From: Paracerasibacillus soli
GTDB taxonomy: Bacteria > Bacillota > Bacilli > Bacillales > Amphibacillaceae
NCBI RefSeq assembly: GCF_034006335.1
Contig: NZ_JAWDIQ010000001.1
Strand: one strand, 5' to 3'
Length of the DNA stretch: 64,000 nt
In this document: in pieces, positions 19,882 through 28,279 of the stretch
Numbering within the stretch: position 1 is the stretch's first letter
Layout: every line of letters begins with the position of its first letter
The notes under the pieces: generated by a model
What the model saw: the letters and a program-made list of their open reading frames with translations, nothing else
Database searches by the model: none
What the model was told of the DNA's origin: nothing
Program-made: the position numbers and the translations under genes

Positions 19882-20503
19882 TTAATGAATATGACGATAA
19901 AGACCAATTACCTTCCCTAGTATCGTAACATTTTGATAAATAAGTGGTTCCATCATTGCATTTTCTGTTGGAGGCGGATATGATCAGTTTCTTTAAAGAA
20001 ACGTTTTACTGTAGCTTCATTATCTTCTGTCATGGCAACTACAATCTCCCCATTTTGAGCTGTATTTTGCTGCTTTACAATGACTCTATCGCCATTTAAA
20101 ATACCGGCTTCAATCATACTATCTCCATCAATAATCAAGCCAAAAAGTTGATCATCAGGACTTGTAGAAGATTTAGGTACTGGAATAAATTCTTCAATAT
20201 TTTCAATCGCAGTGATTGGGAGACCAGCGGTAACTTTACCAATCAGTGGTGCATATGTAGCTTCATCACGGGGTATATTATTTTCCTCGGATTGAATAAG
20301 AATTTCTATGGCTCTAGGTTTTGTGGGTCCCTACGAATATAACCTTTTTTTTCTAATCTTGATAAATGTCCGTGAACAGTAGAACTAGAAGCAAGACCCA
20401 CAGCCTCAGCAATTTCTCTTACAGATGGAGGATATCCTTTTTTATCTACTTCGTCTTTTATAAAGTCAAGAATCGCTTTTTGTCTAGTAGATATCTTTGT
20501 CAT
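19882..20503 (-). CDS. lexA: LexA SOS repressor (two frameshifts)
   Basis: LexA represses SOS genes until RecA triggers its self-cleavage. The winged-helix domain (TKISTRQKAILDFIKDEV..., GLASSSTVHGHLSRLEKKGYI) is N-terminal, the cleavage site Ala-Gly is in VTAGLPIT, the catalytic serine in GDSMIEAGI and the lysine in TVKRFF. The ATG at 20503 is preceded by AAAGGG; an upstream GTG overlaps that site. One missing C near 20321 and one near 19970 break the frame; repaired length is 207 residues, as in B. subtilis. It is divergent from a small SOS-type transcription unit. Confidence 0.95.
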
Positions 20504-20539
20504 GAAAGACACACCCTTTACATATTAATAGCTAATGTA

Positions 20540-20579
20540 AGTATAACATAAGGTTTTTGGACAAGCAAACATTCGTTCT
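20540..20579 (-). promoter_or_regulatory. lexA promoter with overlapping SOS box
   Basis: On the minus strand a -35 TTGCTT (20563-20568) and a -10 TATACT (20540-20545) are 17 bases apart. The SOS-like box CAAACATTCGTTCT (20566-20579) overlaps the -35, which fits LexA autoregulation. Read by eye. Confidence 0.5.
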
Positions 20580-20588
20580 AAAGTACCA

Positions 20589-20637
20589 TTGACAAGACCG
20601 TATGTTCTGGTATACTAAAAATAAGAACAAAGGTTCC
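20589..20637 (+). promoter_or_regulatory. SOS-regulated sigma-A promoter for the 30-residue peptide and yneB
   Basis: TTGACA (20589-20594) and TATACT (20611-20616) are separated by 16 bases, a near-ideal sigma-A promoter. An SOS-like box, AGACCGTATGTTCT, occupies the spacer (20595-20608). A second, AGAACAAAGGTTCC (20624-20637), follows the -10. Two operators in and behind a strong promoter indicate tight LexA control. Confidence 0.65.
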
Positions 20638-20662
20638 GTTTTTTGAAAAGGAGTGAAGATTG

Positions 20663-20755
20663 ATGTTTGGTAAACTGACAAAAGTTGATTTATTTTATAT
20701 CATTACCTTTATACTTGCATTATTATTTTTATATGTTTCCTTAATTAATTCATAA
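20663..20755 (+). CDS. 30-residue single-pass membrane peptide in the position of yneA
   Basis: This very small ORF starts at ATG 20663 after AAAAGGAG and codes for 30 residues, of which LFYIITFILALLFLYVSL is a membrane segment. It is the first gene behind the LexA-type promoter and precedes yneB. In B. subtilis that place is taken by yneA, an SOS-induced division inhibitor with a transmembrane segment and a LysM domain; staphylococci have the membrane peptide SosA there. The present peptide has no room for a LysM domain. A role as a membrane-acting SOS cell-division inhibitor is inference from position and topology only. Confidence 0.65.
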   Translation: MFGKLTKVDLFYIITFILALLFLYVSLINS

Positions 20756-20773
20756 TCAAATAGGAGTTTAAAA

Positions 20774-21415
20774 ATGAAAGCTATTTTATATTGTAGGGTT
20801 AGTACAAATAAAGAAACACAAGAAACATCTCTAAAGAGACAAAAAGAGGAATTGTGCAAGCTTGCTGAAGCTTATAATATGACCGTTGTGGAAATAATTG
20901 AAGAAAAGGCAAGTGGTTACGAGATTGAGAGAGAAGGTATTTTTAAATTACTTGAACTTTTTGCAGCAGAGAAAGCAACTGTTCTACTCATCCAAGATGA
21001 AACGAGATTAGGAAGAGGGAATACTAAAATTGCTTTATTCCATCAACTTCATAAGTTAAAGGTTAAAATCTTTACAGTACGAAACTATGGAGAACTTGAA
21101 ATATCAGAGTCGGATTCTATGGTTTTGCAAATTGTAAGTATTGTCGAAGAGTTTCAAAGAAAAATACATAACGCAAAAATAAAGCGTGGCATGAAACGAG
21201 CGGTAGAACAGGGATATAATCCTAGAAAAAACTTGAAAAATATTGATCAAGCACCAGGGAGAAAAAGAGTTGCCTTCCCTATTGAAGAGGTCGAACGCTT
21301 AAGAAATCAACATCTAACATTCGATGAAATAACAAAAACATTAAATGGATTGGGATATGATGTTTCGAAAGCAACGGTTCATCGTCGATATCAAGAGCAT
21401 GTAAAACAGACATGA
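20774..21415 (+). CDS. yneB: YneB, small serine resolvase
   Basis: A 213-residue serine recombinase of the resolvase family. The catalytic serine lies in YCRVSTNKE (Ser10) and the DETRLGRG segment carries active-site arginines. A C-terminal helix-turn-helix follows (FDEITKTLNGLGYDVSKATVHRRY). It begins 18 bases after the small membrane peptide and probably shares the SOS promoter, as yneA-yneB-ynzC do in B. subtilis. It is a chromosomal housekeeping paralogue by position, not evidence for a transposon. Confidence 0.9.
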   Translation: MKAILYCRVSTNKETQETSLKRQKEELCKLAEAYNMTVVEIIEEKASGYEIEREGIFKLLELFAAEKATVLLIQDETRLGRGNTKIALFHQLHKLKVKIFTVRNYGELEISESDSMVLQIVSIVEEFQRKIHNAKIKRGMKRAVEQGYNPRKNLKNIDQAPGRKRVAFPIEEVERLRNQHLTFDEITKTLNGLGYDVSKATVHRRYQEHVKQT

Positions 21416-21443
21416 TATATATATAAGATTGTGATAAAATATC

Positions 21444-21468
21444 AAAGACTAGAGATAGTCTTTTTTTT
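21444..21468 (+). terminator. Terminator between yneB and ynzC
   Basis: AAAGACTA / TAGTCTTT stem with a GAGA loop and T8. Confidence 0.8.
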
Positions 21469-21500
21469 ATGGATAGACTATTTACTTAGGAGGCAGACAG

Positions 21501-21737
21501 ATGCTATCAAAGAAGAAACTGCAGAGAATTAATGAACTCGCAAATAAACAAAAAAGGCAAGTTTTAACACAAGAAGAAAAAGAGGAACAACAAAAATTAC
21601 GACAAGAATATTTAGCGAACGTACGAAGGTCTTTTACAAACGAATTAAAATCTATGACGGTCATTGACCCAAAAGGCCAAGATGTGACACCAAAGAAAGT
21701 AAAAGAATTGCAAAAGCGTATGAAAGATCAATCATAA
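21501..21737 (+). CDS. ynzC: YnzC, UPF0291/DUF896 family
   Basis: A 78-residue, highly charged helical protein beginning MLSKKKLQRINELANK. The conserved core is EYLANVRRSFTNELKSMTVIDPKG. Family members form helix-turn-helix hairpin structures, and in B. subtilis the gene belongs to the yneA SOS operon. Biochemical function is unknown. AGGAGG precedes the ATG. Here a terminator-like hairpin separates it from yneB. Confidence 0.92.
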   Translation: MLSKKKLQRINELANKQKRQVLTQEEKEEQQKLRQEYLANVRRSFTNELKSMTVIDPKGQDVTPKKVKELQKRMKDQS

Positions 21738-21870
21738 ACTATTTGTTTGGCAAGGTATTGTCAAAAAAACGACAAATATCGCAAGCTTTATCTATATAGC
21801 TTGTTAAGTCACATATTTCATTATAAGATGTAGAAGGAAGTTATTTAGTTGAAGAAGAAAGGGGATTACT

Positions 21871-23872
21871 ATGTCGAAACCAATTGAACAACTATCTGTA
21901 AATACAATCCGGACATTGTCTATTGATGCAATTGAAAAGGCAAATTCTGGTCATCCAGGTTTACCAATGGGAGCAGCTCCAATGGCCTACGTATTATGGA
22001 CAGATTTTATGAATCATAATCCAAAAAATTCAAAATGGTTTAACCGCGATCGTTTTGTATTATCGGCGGGTCATGGCTCCATGTTACTGTATAGCTTATT
22101 GCATTTATCAGGCTATGAAGTATCTATTGATGATATTAAAAATTTTCGCCAATGGGGTTCTAACACACCAGGACATCCAGAAGTACTTGATACAGATGGT
22201 GTTGAAGCAACAACTGGACCTTTAGGACAAGGTATTGCAATGTCCGTTGGTATGGCAATGGCTGAAGCGCATTTAGCTAGTCAATTTAATACAGAAGATT
22301 TTTCCGTTATCGACCATTATACATATGCACTTGTAAGTGATGGGGATTTAATGGAAGGTATTTCCCATGAAGCAGCCTCTTTAGCAGGTCACTTAAAACT
22401 TGGAAAACTAATTGCTTTATATGATTCAAATGATATTTCTTTAGATGGGGATTTAGATCGATCTTTCTCTGATAAAACAGAAAAACGTTTTGAATCATAT
22501 GGTTGGCAAGTTTTACGCGTAGAAGATGGCAATAACATCGAAGAAATCCGTGAAGCAATTAAACAGGCAAAACGAAATACAGATCAACCAACACTAATTG
22601 AAGTTAAAACAGTAATTGGGTATGGCTCACCGAATAAATCTGCTTCTTCAGATGCACATGGATCACCACTAGGAACAGATGAAGTGAAGTTAACGAAAGA
22701 ATACTATAAATGGACACATGAAGATTTTTATGTACAGAAGAAGTTTATGAAGATTTTCAAACTAAAATTATAGATAACGGTATAAAAACAGAATCTGCAT
22801 GGAATGAACTATTCGCAGCTTATAAAGAAAAGTATCCACAAAAAGCGGATAAGTTAGCATTGGCAATGCAAGGAAAACTACCTGAAGGATGGTATGATAA
22901 CTTACCGGAATTCACGCCTGGAGAAGATACGATTGCTACTCGTTCTGCTTCTGGAAAAGTGTTAAATGGAATTGCGGAAAATGTACCTTTCTTTATAGGG
23001 GGTAGTGCTGATTTAGCAGGTTCTAATAAAACGTTAATTAATGGTGCAGAAGATTTCACAGCAGATCATTATAATGGACGAAATATTTGGTTTGGTGTTC
23101 GTGAACACGCAATGGGTGCTGCATTAAACGGAATGGCATTACATGGCGGTCTAAAAGTCTATGGTGGAACATTCTTTGTATTTAGTGACTATGTACGTCC
23201 GGCAGTGCGGTTATCTGCCTTAATGAAAACCCCTGTAACATATGTATTTACACACGATTCTATAGCAGTAGGAGAAGACGGTCCAACTCATGAACCAGTT
23301 GAACATTTAGCTGCGTTTCGCGCAATGCCTAACTTATCTGTTATTCGTCCTGCTGATGGTAATGAGACCAAAGCAGCTTGGCGCCTAGCAGTAGAGTCAA
23401 CCAATCAACCAACTGCCCTTGTGTTAACAAGACAAGATCTACCTACTTTACCTGGTACGAAAGAACATGCGTATGAAGGTGTCAAACGTGGGGCATATAT
23501 TGTGAGTCCTTCTGTTAAAGAAGTACCAGATGCAATTTTATTAGCAACAGGATCGGAAGTGCAATTAGCAGTACGTGCACAGGAACAATTAAAGGAAAAA
23601 GGATTGATGTGCGTGTTGTAAGTATGCCTTCATGGGATCGATTTGACGCACAAGATGTTACTTACAAACAATCCGTTTTACCAAAAGAAGTGAAAAAACG
23701 GGTAGGAATTGAAATGGCTACTTCTTTCGGTTGGGAACGATATATCGGTGATGAAGGTGTCATGATTGGAATCGACAGATTTGGTGCTTCAGCAAACGGA
23801 GAAAAAGTAATGCAAGAATATGGATTTACAGTGGAAAACGTTGTAAAACACGTTGAAGGATTATTTCAATAA
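21871..23872 (+). CDS. tkt: Transketolase (two frameshifts)
   Basis: Transketolase moves two-carbon units in the pentose phosphate pathway using thiamine diphosphate. Motifs are SGHPGLPMGAAPMAYVLW at the N-terminus, GHGSMLLYSLLHL, TGPLGQGIAMSVGMA, the cofactor segment VSDGDLMEGISHEA, and REHAMGAALNGMALHGG with THDSIAVGEDGPTHEPVEHL in the pyrimidine domain. A missing C near 22735 (expected DFYVPEEVYEDFQTK) and a missing A near 23604 (KGIDVRVVSMPS) break the frame. Repaired length is 667 residues, normal. ATG 21871 follows AAAGGGG. Confidence 0.97.
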
Positions 23873-24386
23873 AAACAGTGGACGTAACGTTTTGCATATT
23901 CACGCTAATTTGCAAACACACGTTATAAATGTAAAGGACAGAGCGTAATATTTCTGTTAAAAGGGACATGAAATCAAAAATATACTTTCTTATTTTTAAA
24001 AATACTACCATGTAGACCACTGAAAGTCTTTTGAGCTTTCAGTGGCATGACAATATTACTAGGAGAGCCCCCAAACTTCCGAATAGGAAATTGGGGGCTC
24101 TCTTTATCAATACAAGGAATTTTTTTTACTTCAATATGATGTTTACCGTGTAAACACCTTCCTTGAAAGCAATGGATAGATCCTTTAGCACCAGCCACTT
24201 TTTAATATATATTTTCGGTAGCCTTCATTTCCCAATCTATTTTTTGAGTGGCTATCATTCTGCGCCCTTTTTTTATAAGTTGCAACTTCATCGGGCATTC
24301 GACAAAACTAGTGCAATTCTACACGATAATATGACAGAATAATTAAATTTTATTAGTTATAATAGAGTTACTAGGAGGGGATGAAT
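23873..24386. other. 514-base intergenic region between tkt and sirA with two tandem hairpins
   Basis: No credible gene is visible. Two strong stems lie close together: CCACTGAAAG/CTTTCAGTGG (24017-24026 with 24036-24045) and GAGAGCCCCCAA/TTGGGGGCTCTC (24063-24074 with 24091-24102). The second is followed by a short T-rich stretch and looks like a terminator; the first lacks a T-run. The GC-rich second stem stands out in its AT-rich surroundings. A short transcript ending here, or a tandem terminator for tkt, are both possible. Confidence 0.6.
24063..24107 (+). terminator. Strong hairpin terminator downstream of tkt
   Basis: A perfect 12-bp GC-rich stem, GAGAGCCCCCAA with TTGGGGGCTCTC, then TTTA. 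It lies nearly 200 bases after the tkt stop, so either the tkt transcript is long at the 3' end or another RNA ends here. Confidence 0.65.
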
Positions 24387-24839
24387 GTGGATGTTTATTC
24401 AATCTACTGGATTAAAGAAGAGATAGCAGATCATTATTTTTATAAGAGTGACTATTTATATCGATTTTTTAAAGCTTATGAAGCAGAGCCAAATAGACCT
24501 GATCTAGCAGCGCAATTCGCGTTTATTACGAAGGACTTATTAAAAGAAAAGATAATGCAAGATATGCTAAATTTTCCATACGATGATGTAACCATCCATC
24601 GAAAACATCATCATATCGAATTAGTTGCGTCTAAAAATTATATTACTTTACATATGTACGAAAAACATATAAAATTTCTTTGTCCATCATTACACGATGC
24701 GGAAAAGTTACTTTTTCCAGTTTTAAAGCAGTTCCATCCATATCTGTTTATTGTAGGAAGGAACCAATATAACTATGGTTGGATTTCTTTAGCAAAGCCT
24801 ACGACAAATTATGAACAAGTATTGTATTCTCTGCTTTGA
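24387..24839 (+). CDS. sirA: SirA-like sporulation inhibitor of DNA replication (YneE)
   Basis: SirA binds domain I of DnaA and blocks re-initiation of replication in sporulating cells. The conserved parts are the N-terminal YWIKEEIADHYF, the central HHIELVASKNYI and the C-terminal YGWISL. The gene lies between tkt and yneF as in B. subtilis. I prefer GTG 24387 because the upstream ATG 24381 directly abuts AGGAGGGG. Length of about 150 residues matches. SirA is poorly conserved in sequence, so the call relies on motifs plus position. Confidence 0.85.
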   Translation: MDVYSIYWIKEEIADHYFYKSDYLYRFFKAYEAEPNRPDLAAQFAFITKDLLKEKIMQDMLNFPYDDVTIHRKHHHIELVASKNYITLHMYEKHIKFLCPSLHDAEKLLFPVLKQFHPYLFIVGRNQYNYGWISLAKPTTNYEQVLYSLL

Positions 24840-24884
24840 TTGACTATACTGGATAAGAGACAACACGAAGGAGGAAAATTGTAC

Positions 24885-25109
24885 ATGTTAATGTGGTATT
24901 GGATTGTATTAATCGCGCTTGGAACATTGGTAGCAGGTGTTGCTCTTGGATTTTTTATTGCAAGAAAATATATGATGAGTTACTTGAAAAAGAATCCGCC
25001 AATTAATGAGCAAATGCTTCGTACATTAATGATGCAAATGGGTCAAAAACCATCGCAGAAGAAAATCAATCAAATGATGCGTGCGATGAATCAGCAAATG
25101 GATAAGTAA
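24885..25109 (+). CDS. yneF: YneF, UPF0154 small membrane protein
   Basis: A 74-residue protein with one N-terminal membrane segment (YWIVLIALGTLVAGVALGFF). A conserved cytoplasmic tail with KKNPPINEQMLRTLMMQMGQ and many methionines follows. ATG 24885 follows GAAGGAGG. Family members occur throughout Firmicutes; the function is unknown. A terminator follows. Confidence 0.93.
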   Translation: MLMWYWIVLIALGTLVAGVALGFFIARKYMMSYLKKNPPINEQMLRTLMMQMGQKPSQKKINQMMRAMNQQMDK

Positions 25110-25132
25110 TTGCAATGATTCATATTTTATGT

Positions 25133-25164
25133 TACCTCATACAAAAAGTATGAGGTATTTTACT
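25133..25164 (+). terminator. Terminator after yneF
   Basis: ACCTCATAC / GTATGAGGT stem with an AAAAA loop, then TATTTTAC. Confidence 0.75.
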
Positions 25165-25270
25165 TAGGGTATGTATTCTAAATAGTTGGCAATTTGTCAT
25201 AATCAAAAGTCTTCTGTTCTCGTATTTTTGCTAAAATGAAAAGAAGGGAAGAATAGAAGGGGGTATAGAT

Positions 25271-25974
25271 TTGTCGGAAATTAATATCTTTATTGCTTTT
25301 GGAGCGGGGTTTTTATCTTTTATTTCACCATGTGTTTTACCACTCTATCCAGCTTTCTTATCTTATATTACAGGTATGAGTGTTTCTGAAATTAGAGAAG
25401 AAAATAAAATGATTAATAAAAAGAGCCTTTTACATACAACATGTTTCTTAATCGGTTTTTCTAGTATCTTTGTCATATTGGGCTTTGCCACTTCAGCAAT
25501 TGGCTCTTTTTTAGTTACCTATCAAGATATTATTCGCCAAATAGGAGCTATTCTTATTATTTTCTTTGGATTAGTTATTGTAGGAATTTTTAACTTTGAG
25601 TTTTTAATGAAGGATAAAAAGGTCACGTTTAAAAACAAGCCGGCGGGTTACTTAGGTTCTACACTAATTGGGATGGCATTTTCACTTGGTTGGACACCTT
25701 GCACTGGGCCAATCCTTGCGATTGTTATTCTTTAGCTGCTACCCAACCTAATTTGAGTATGATTATGATGCTTAGCTATGCATTAGGATTTTCATTACCA
25801 TTTTTTATCCTATCATTCTTTATTGGAAAACTAACTTGGATCCGAAAACATAGTATGCTCATTATAAAAATTGGTGGGTATGTTATGATTTTTATGGGGG
25901 TTGCATTATTCTTTGACTGGATGACGAAATTAACATCCTATCTTGCAAGTTTATTTAACTTTTATGGTTTTTAA
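25271..25974 (+). CDS. ccdA: CcdA, thiol-disulfide electron transfer membrane protein (one frameshift)
   Basis: CcdA passes electrons across the membrane to extracytoplasmic thioredoxin-like proteins used in cytochrome c maturation and spore cortex synthesis. The two redox cysteines are visible in SPCVLPLYPAF (Cys21) and GWTPCTGP (about Cys144). Six hydrophobic segments follow the family pattern. TTG 25271 follows GGGGG. A missing base near 25733 interrupts ILAIVILLAATQP; repaired length is 234 residues, normal. Confidence 0.94.
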
Positions 25975-26088
25975 TCTGTTTTCATCATCACTATAGTATG
26001 ATACTATTACTATAGAAAGTGTTTTTCAAGAATAAGTGATCTTATTTGAACACAGAATAGAACTAAGAGAGAAAGGTTGTTCTAATGT

Positions 26089-26517
26089 ATGTACAAGCCG
26101 AATAATCTTATATTACGAACTACAACATCTTTGATTGCGTTTATTTTGTTGGGTTTTGCTATTTATTTACTATTAGCAGGTCATAACTCCCCAGGTGGTG
26201 GATTTGTCGGAGGTTTGGTAACGTCTGCTGCAGTCATACTGCTTTACATGGCCTATGGGCAGAAAGAGGTAAGTAAGATATTACCAATTAATTTTCAAAT
26301 TCTCATTCCAATTGGATTATTAATCGCTGTATTTACTGGTGCAGGATCATTTATATTTCAGGCTCCCTTTTTAACACATACATTCGGAGCGATAACTGTG
26401 CCTTTTTTTGGTGAAATTGAATTAGCAACAGCTATGCTATTCGATTTAGGTGTCTATTTCACTGTATTAGGTGCAACAATCACCATTATTTTAAATATAG
26501 CGCAAGATGCCTCATAA
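26089..26517 (+). CDS. Stand-alone MrpB/MnhB-like Na+/H+ antiporter subunit
   Basis: A 142-residue protein with about four membrane segments and the MnhB signature GHNSPGGGFVGGLV. It has the normal length of MrpB, a subunit of the multisubunit Mrp Na+/H+ antiporter, which is normally encoded in a six- or seven-gene operon. None of the other mrp genes is nearby: ccdA lies upstream and yneI downstream. Whether it adds to a distant Mrp complex, replaces a lost subunit or has its own role cannot be told. No frame break. The start at ATG 26089 is in frame, with GAAAGG somewhat distant. Confidence 0.85.
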   Translation: MYKPNNLILRTTTSLIAFILLGFAIYLLLAGHNSPGGGFVGGLVTSAAVILLYMAYGQKEVSKILPINFQILIPIGLLIAVFTGAGSFIFQAPFLTHTFGAITVPFFGEIELATAMLFDLGVYFTVLGATITIILNIAQDAS

Positions 26518-26564
26518 CAGGTTGTTGTTATGTAAGGTCAAGTAATGGAATGGAGGAAATCTTC

Positions 26565-26930
26565 ATGGCAAGAATTATGATTGTAGATGATACAAAGTTT
26601 ATTCGAATGACACTATCCACAATTTTGCAAAACTTGCATCATGATATTATAGCAGAAGCAGAAAATGGCCAAGAAGCAGTAACATTATATCTAGAACATC
26701 AACCAGATTTAGTGTTTATGGATATAACGATGCCGGTTATGAGTGGAATTGAGGCTATAAACAAGATTATGCAACATGATCAATCTGCCAAAATTATCGT
26801 CTGTTCTGCAATGGGGCAACAAAAAACAGTCGTACAAGCTATAGAATCAGGTGCAAAAGATTTTGTAGTAAAACCGTTTGATGAAAATAGAATTAAGGAA
26901 ACGGTGCAGCGGGTATTACATCATATCTGA
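26565..26930 (+). CDS. yneI: YneI, single-domain CheY-like response regulator
   Basis: A 121-residue receiver domain without an output domain. The acidic pocket is IVDDTKF, the phosphorylated Asp53 is in DLVFMDITMP, and the conserved lysine is in FVVKPF. ATG 26565 follows TGGAGGAAA. In B. subtilis yneI (sometimes ccdB) lies between ccdA and yneJ; the partner kinase is not known. The organisation here is the same apart from the inserted mrpB-like gene. Confidence 0.93.
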   Translation: MARIMIVDDTKFIRMTLSTILQNLHHDIIAEAENGQEAVTLYLEHQPDLVFMDITMPVMSGIEAINKIMQHDQSAKIIVCSAMGQQKTVVQAIESGAKDFVVKPFDENRIKETVQRVLHHI

Positions 26931-26963
26931 TGTCTCTAAGATTAGAAAGAGTGATTGAATAAT

Positions 26964-27446
26964 ATGTTTTGGATTATCGCTAGTACAGTTGTAGCTACAT
27001 GTATGGCAGTCTTGATGATATTTGTACGCTTAAAAATGGCAAAAAAACCGACTACGGTTAAAAAAATTATTTTACCTCCTATTTTTATGAGTACCGGTGC
27101 GTTTATGTTTTTGTTTCCAGAATTTCATTTAACAATAGAAGAGGTATTAGAAGCACTCATACTAGGTGGGGTCTTTTCCATCTTCCTAATTAAAACTTCC
27201 AAATTTGAAATTAAGGGTAGCGATATTTATTTAATTCCTTCCAAAAGTTTCATTTTTATATTAATAGGATTGTTAGTTGTTAGAATGGGTATAAAAGTAA
27301 TAATTGGTAGTCAAATATCTTTAGGCGCTACAAGTGGCATGTTTTTTCTATTGGCATTTGCAATGATTGTCTCATGGCGACTAGCGATGTTACGTAAATT
27401 CAAGAAAGTGGAAAGAGAACTGAAACATAGAATGCTATTAAGATAA
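26964..27446 (+). CDS. ccdC: YneJ/CcdC membrane protein
   Basis: A 160-residue polytopic membrane protein with about four hydrophobic segments and the conserved LPPIFMSTGAFMFLFPEF stretch. The gene is ccdC (yneJ) by position after ccdA and yneI. Disruption in B. subtilis does not abolish cytochrome c maturation, so its role is unclear. I prefer ATG 26964 over an upstream in-frame TTG at 26955, which is too close to AGAAAGAG. Confidence 0.88.
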   Translation: MFWIIASTVVATCMAVLMIFVRLKMAKKPTTVKKIILPPIFMSTGAFMFLFPEFHLTIEEVLEALILGGVFSIFLIKTSKFEIKGSDIYLIPSKSFIFILIGLLVVRMGIKVIIGSQISLGATSGMFFLLAFAMIVSWRLAMLRKFKKVERELKHRMLLR

Positions 27447-27484
27447 AAAAACATGTTCTTCTCATATGAAGAACATGTTTTTAG
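27446..27484. terminator. Bidirectional terminator between ccdC and yneK
   Basis: AAAAACATGTTCTTC / GAAGAACATGTTTTT is a perfect stem with T-runs on both strands, serving the converging genes. Confidence 0.9.
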
Positions 27485-27493
27485 TATCTTATA

Positions 27494-27966
27494 TTACTTC
27501 TTATATTTTTCTTCCCACCCCTTGGCATAATTAGCTTTTGCTGCTTCGAAATAAGGCTCAAAGGGGGTTGCGTCAATCTCCTTTCGGCCAGTCGCTTACG
27601 CAAAAAACGGTGATCACGTTTAGGTGTTGCAATAATGTATCCTTCAATTAGAATATCTTGGGTTATTTTGTTAGCTTTTTTTTCCAAGGCAACTTCCCCG
27701 ATTTTACTCGCAATTTTATGCCGTGCCACATCGCGAAATAGTTCGGGAACAGGAGATACTAATTCCTCCAATAAATCTTTTTCTTCTTGTTCCCACATAT
27801 GATTCGTTTTTTCAACGTAATGTCTTTCCCAATCCATGATTGACTTTCCATCTTCCTTTGGGAGCTGTTTCAAAAATTTACGAAACATAAAATATCCCCC
27901 AATCGCCATGCTACCAATCATTAAAAATCCCCAGAACACAATAAGATAATCAACGAAAACTGACAA
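27494..27966 (-). CDS. yneK: YneK, DUF2621 family membrane protein (one frameshift)
   Basis: One N-terminal membrane segment is followed by a conserved cytoplasmic domain with KQLPKEDGKS, HKIASKIGEVAL and the signature ILIEGYIIATPKRDHRFLRK. A missing G near 27582 changes the reading frame of the last 30 codons; repaired, the end reads as a typical EPYFEAAK-type DUF2621 tail. I prefer the TTG at 27966; an ATG at 27975 directly touches AAAGG. Function unknown; it is conserved between ccdC and the citB region in spore formers. Confidence 0.87.
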
Positions 27967-28222
27967 AATAATCATCCTTTATGTATGATAGTAGAAGATA
28001 ATGCTGTTTTAAAATAAGCGGAAATTCGTCATATAAATCTTCATTTATCGATAAAATCTCAATTTAATTCACAAAACATTACGATATTACCTATTTTATA
28101 TGATAATATTATTATAATTGGATTTATACAGATAAACAAGTTTCATATTTTGACATATACATGCATAGCATAGAATAAACAAAGGTTATTTTGTTGTAAT
28201 TTGAAGGGAAGGGGCGGATCTG

Positions 28223-28279
28223 ATGGCAAATCGCAGCAATAAAAATAAAAGCTCAGGGAACAATCACAATCAGGCATGA
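28223..28279 (+). CDS. 18-residue Asn/Lys/Ser-rich peptide overlapping the kinase start
   Basis: A tiny ORF, MANRSNKNKSSGNNHNQA, with a good site (AAGGGAAGGGG) upstream. Its stop codon overlaps a possible kinase start in ATGA. Composition resembles minor acid-soluble spore proteins, and sspP/sspO lie in this interval in B. subtilis, but it is too short to assign. Translational coupling to the kinase is another possibility. Confidence 0.45.
   Translation: MANRSNKNKSSGNNHNQA

Noticed and set aside
20774..21415. Serine resolvase as a sign of a transposon
   Set aside because: It is YneB in its conserved lexA-ynzC position; no transposase, resolution site or terminal repeats nearby.
23974..24198. 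74-codon minus-strand ORF after tkt
   Set aside because: It runs through both hairpins, has no ribosome binding site and no family resemblance; composition follows the hairpin sequence.
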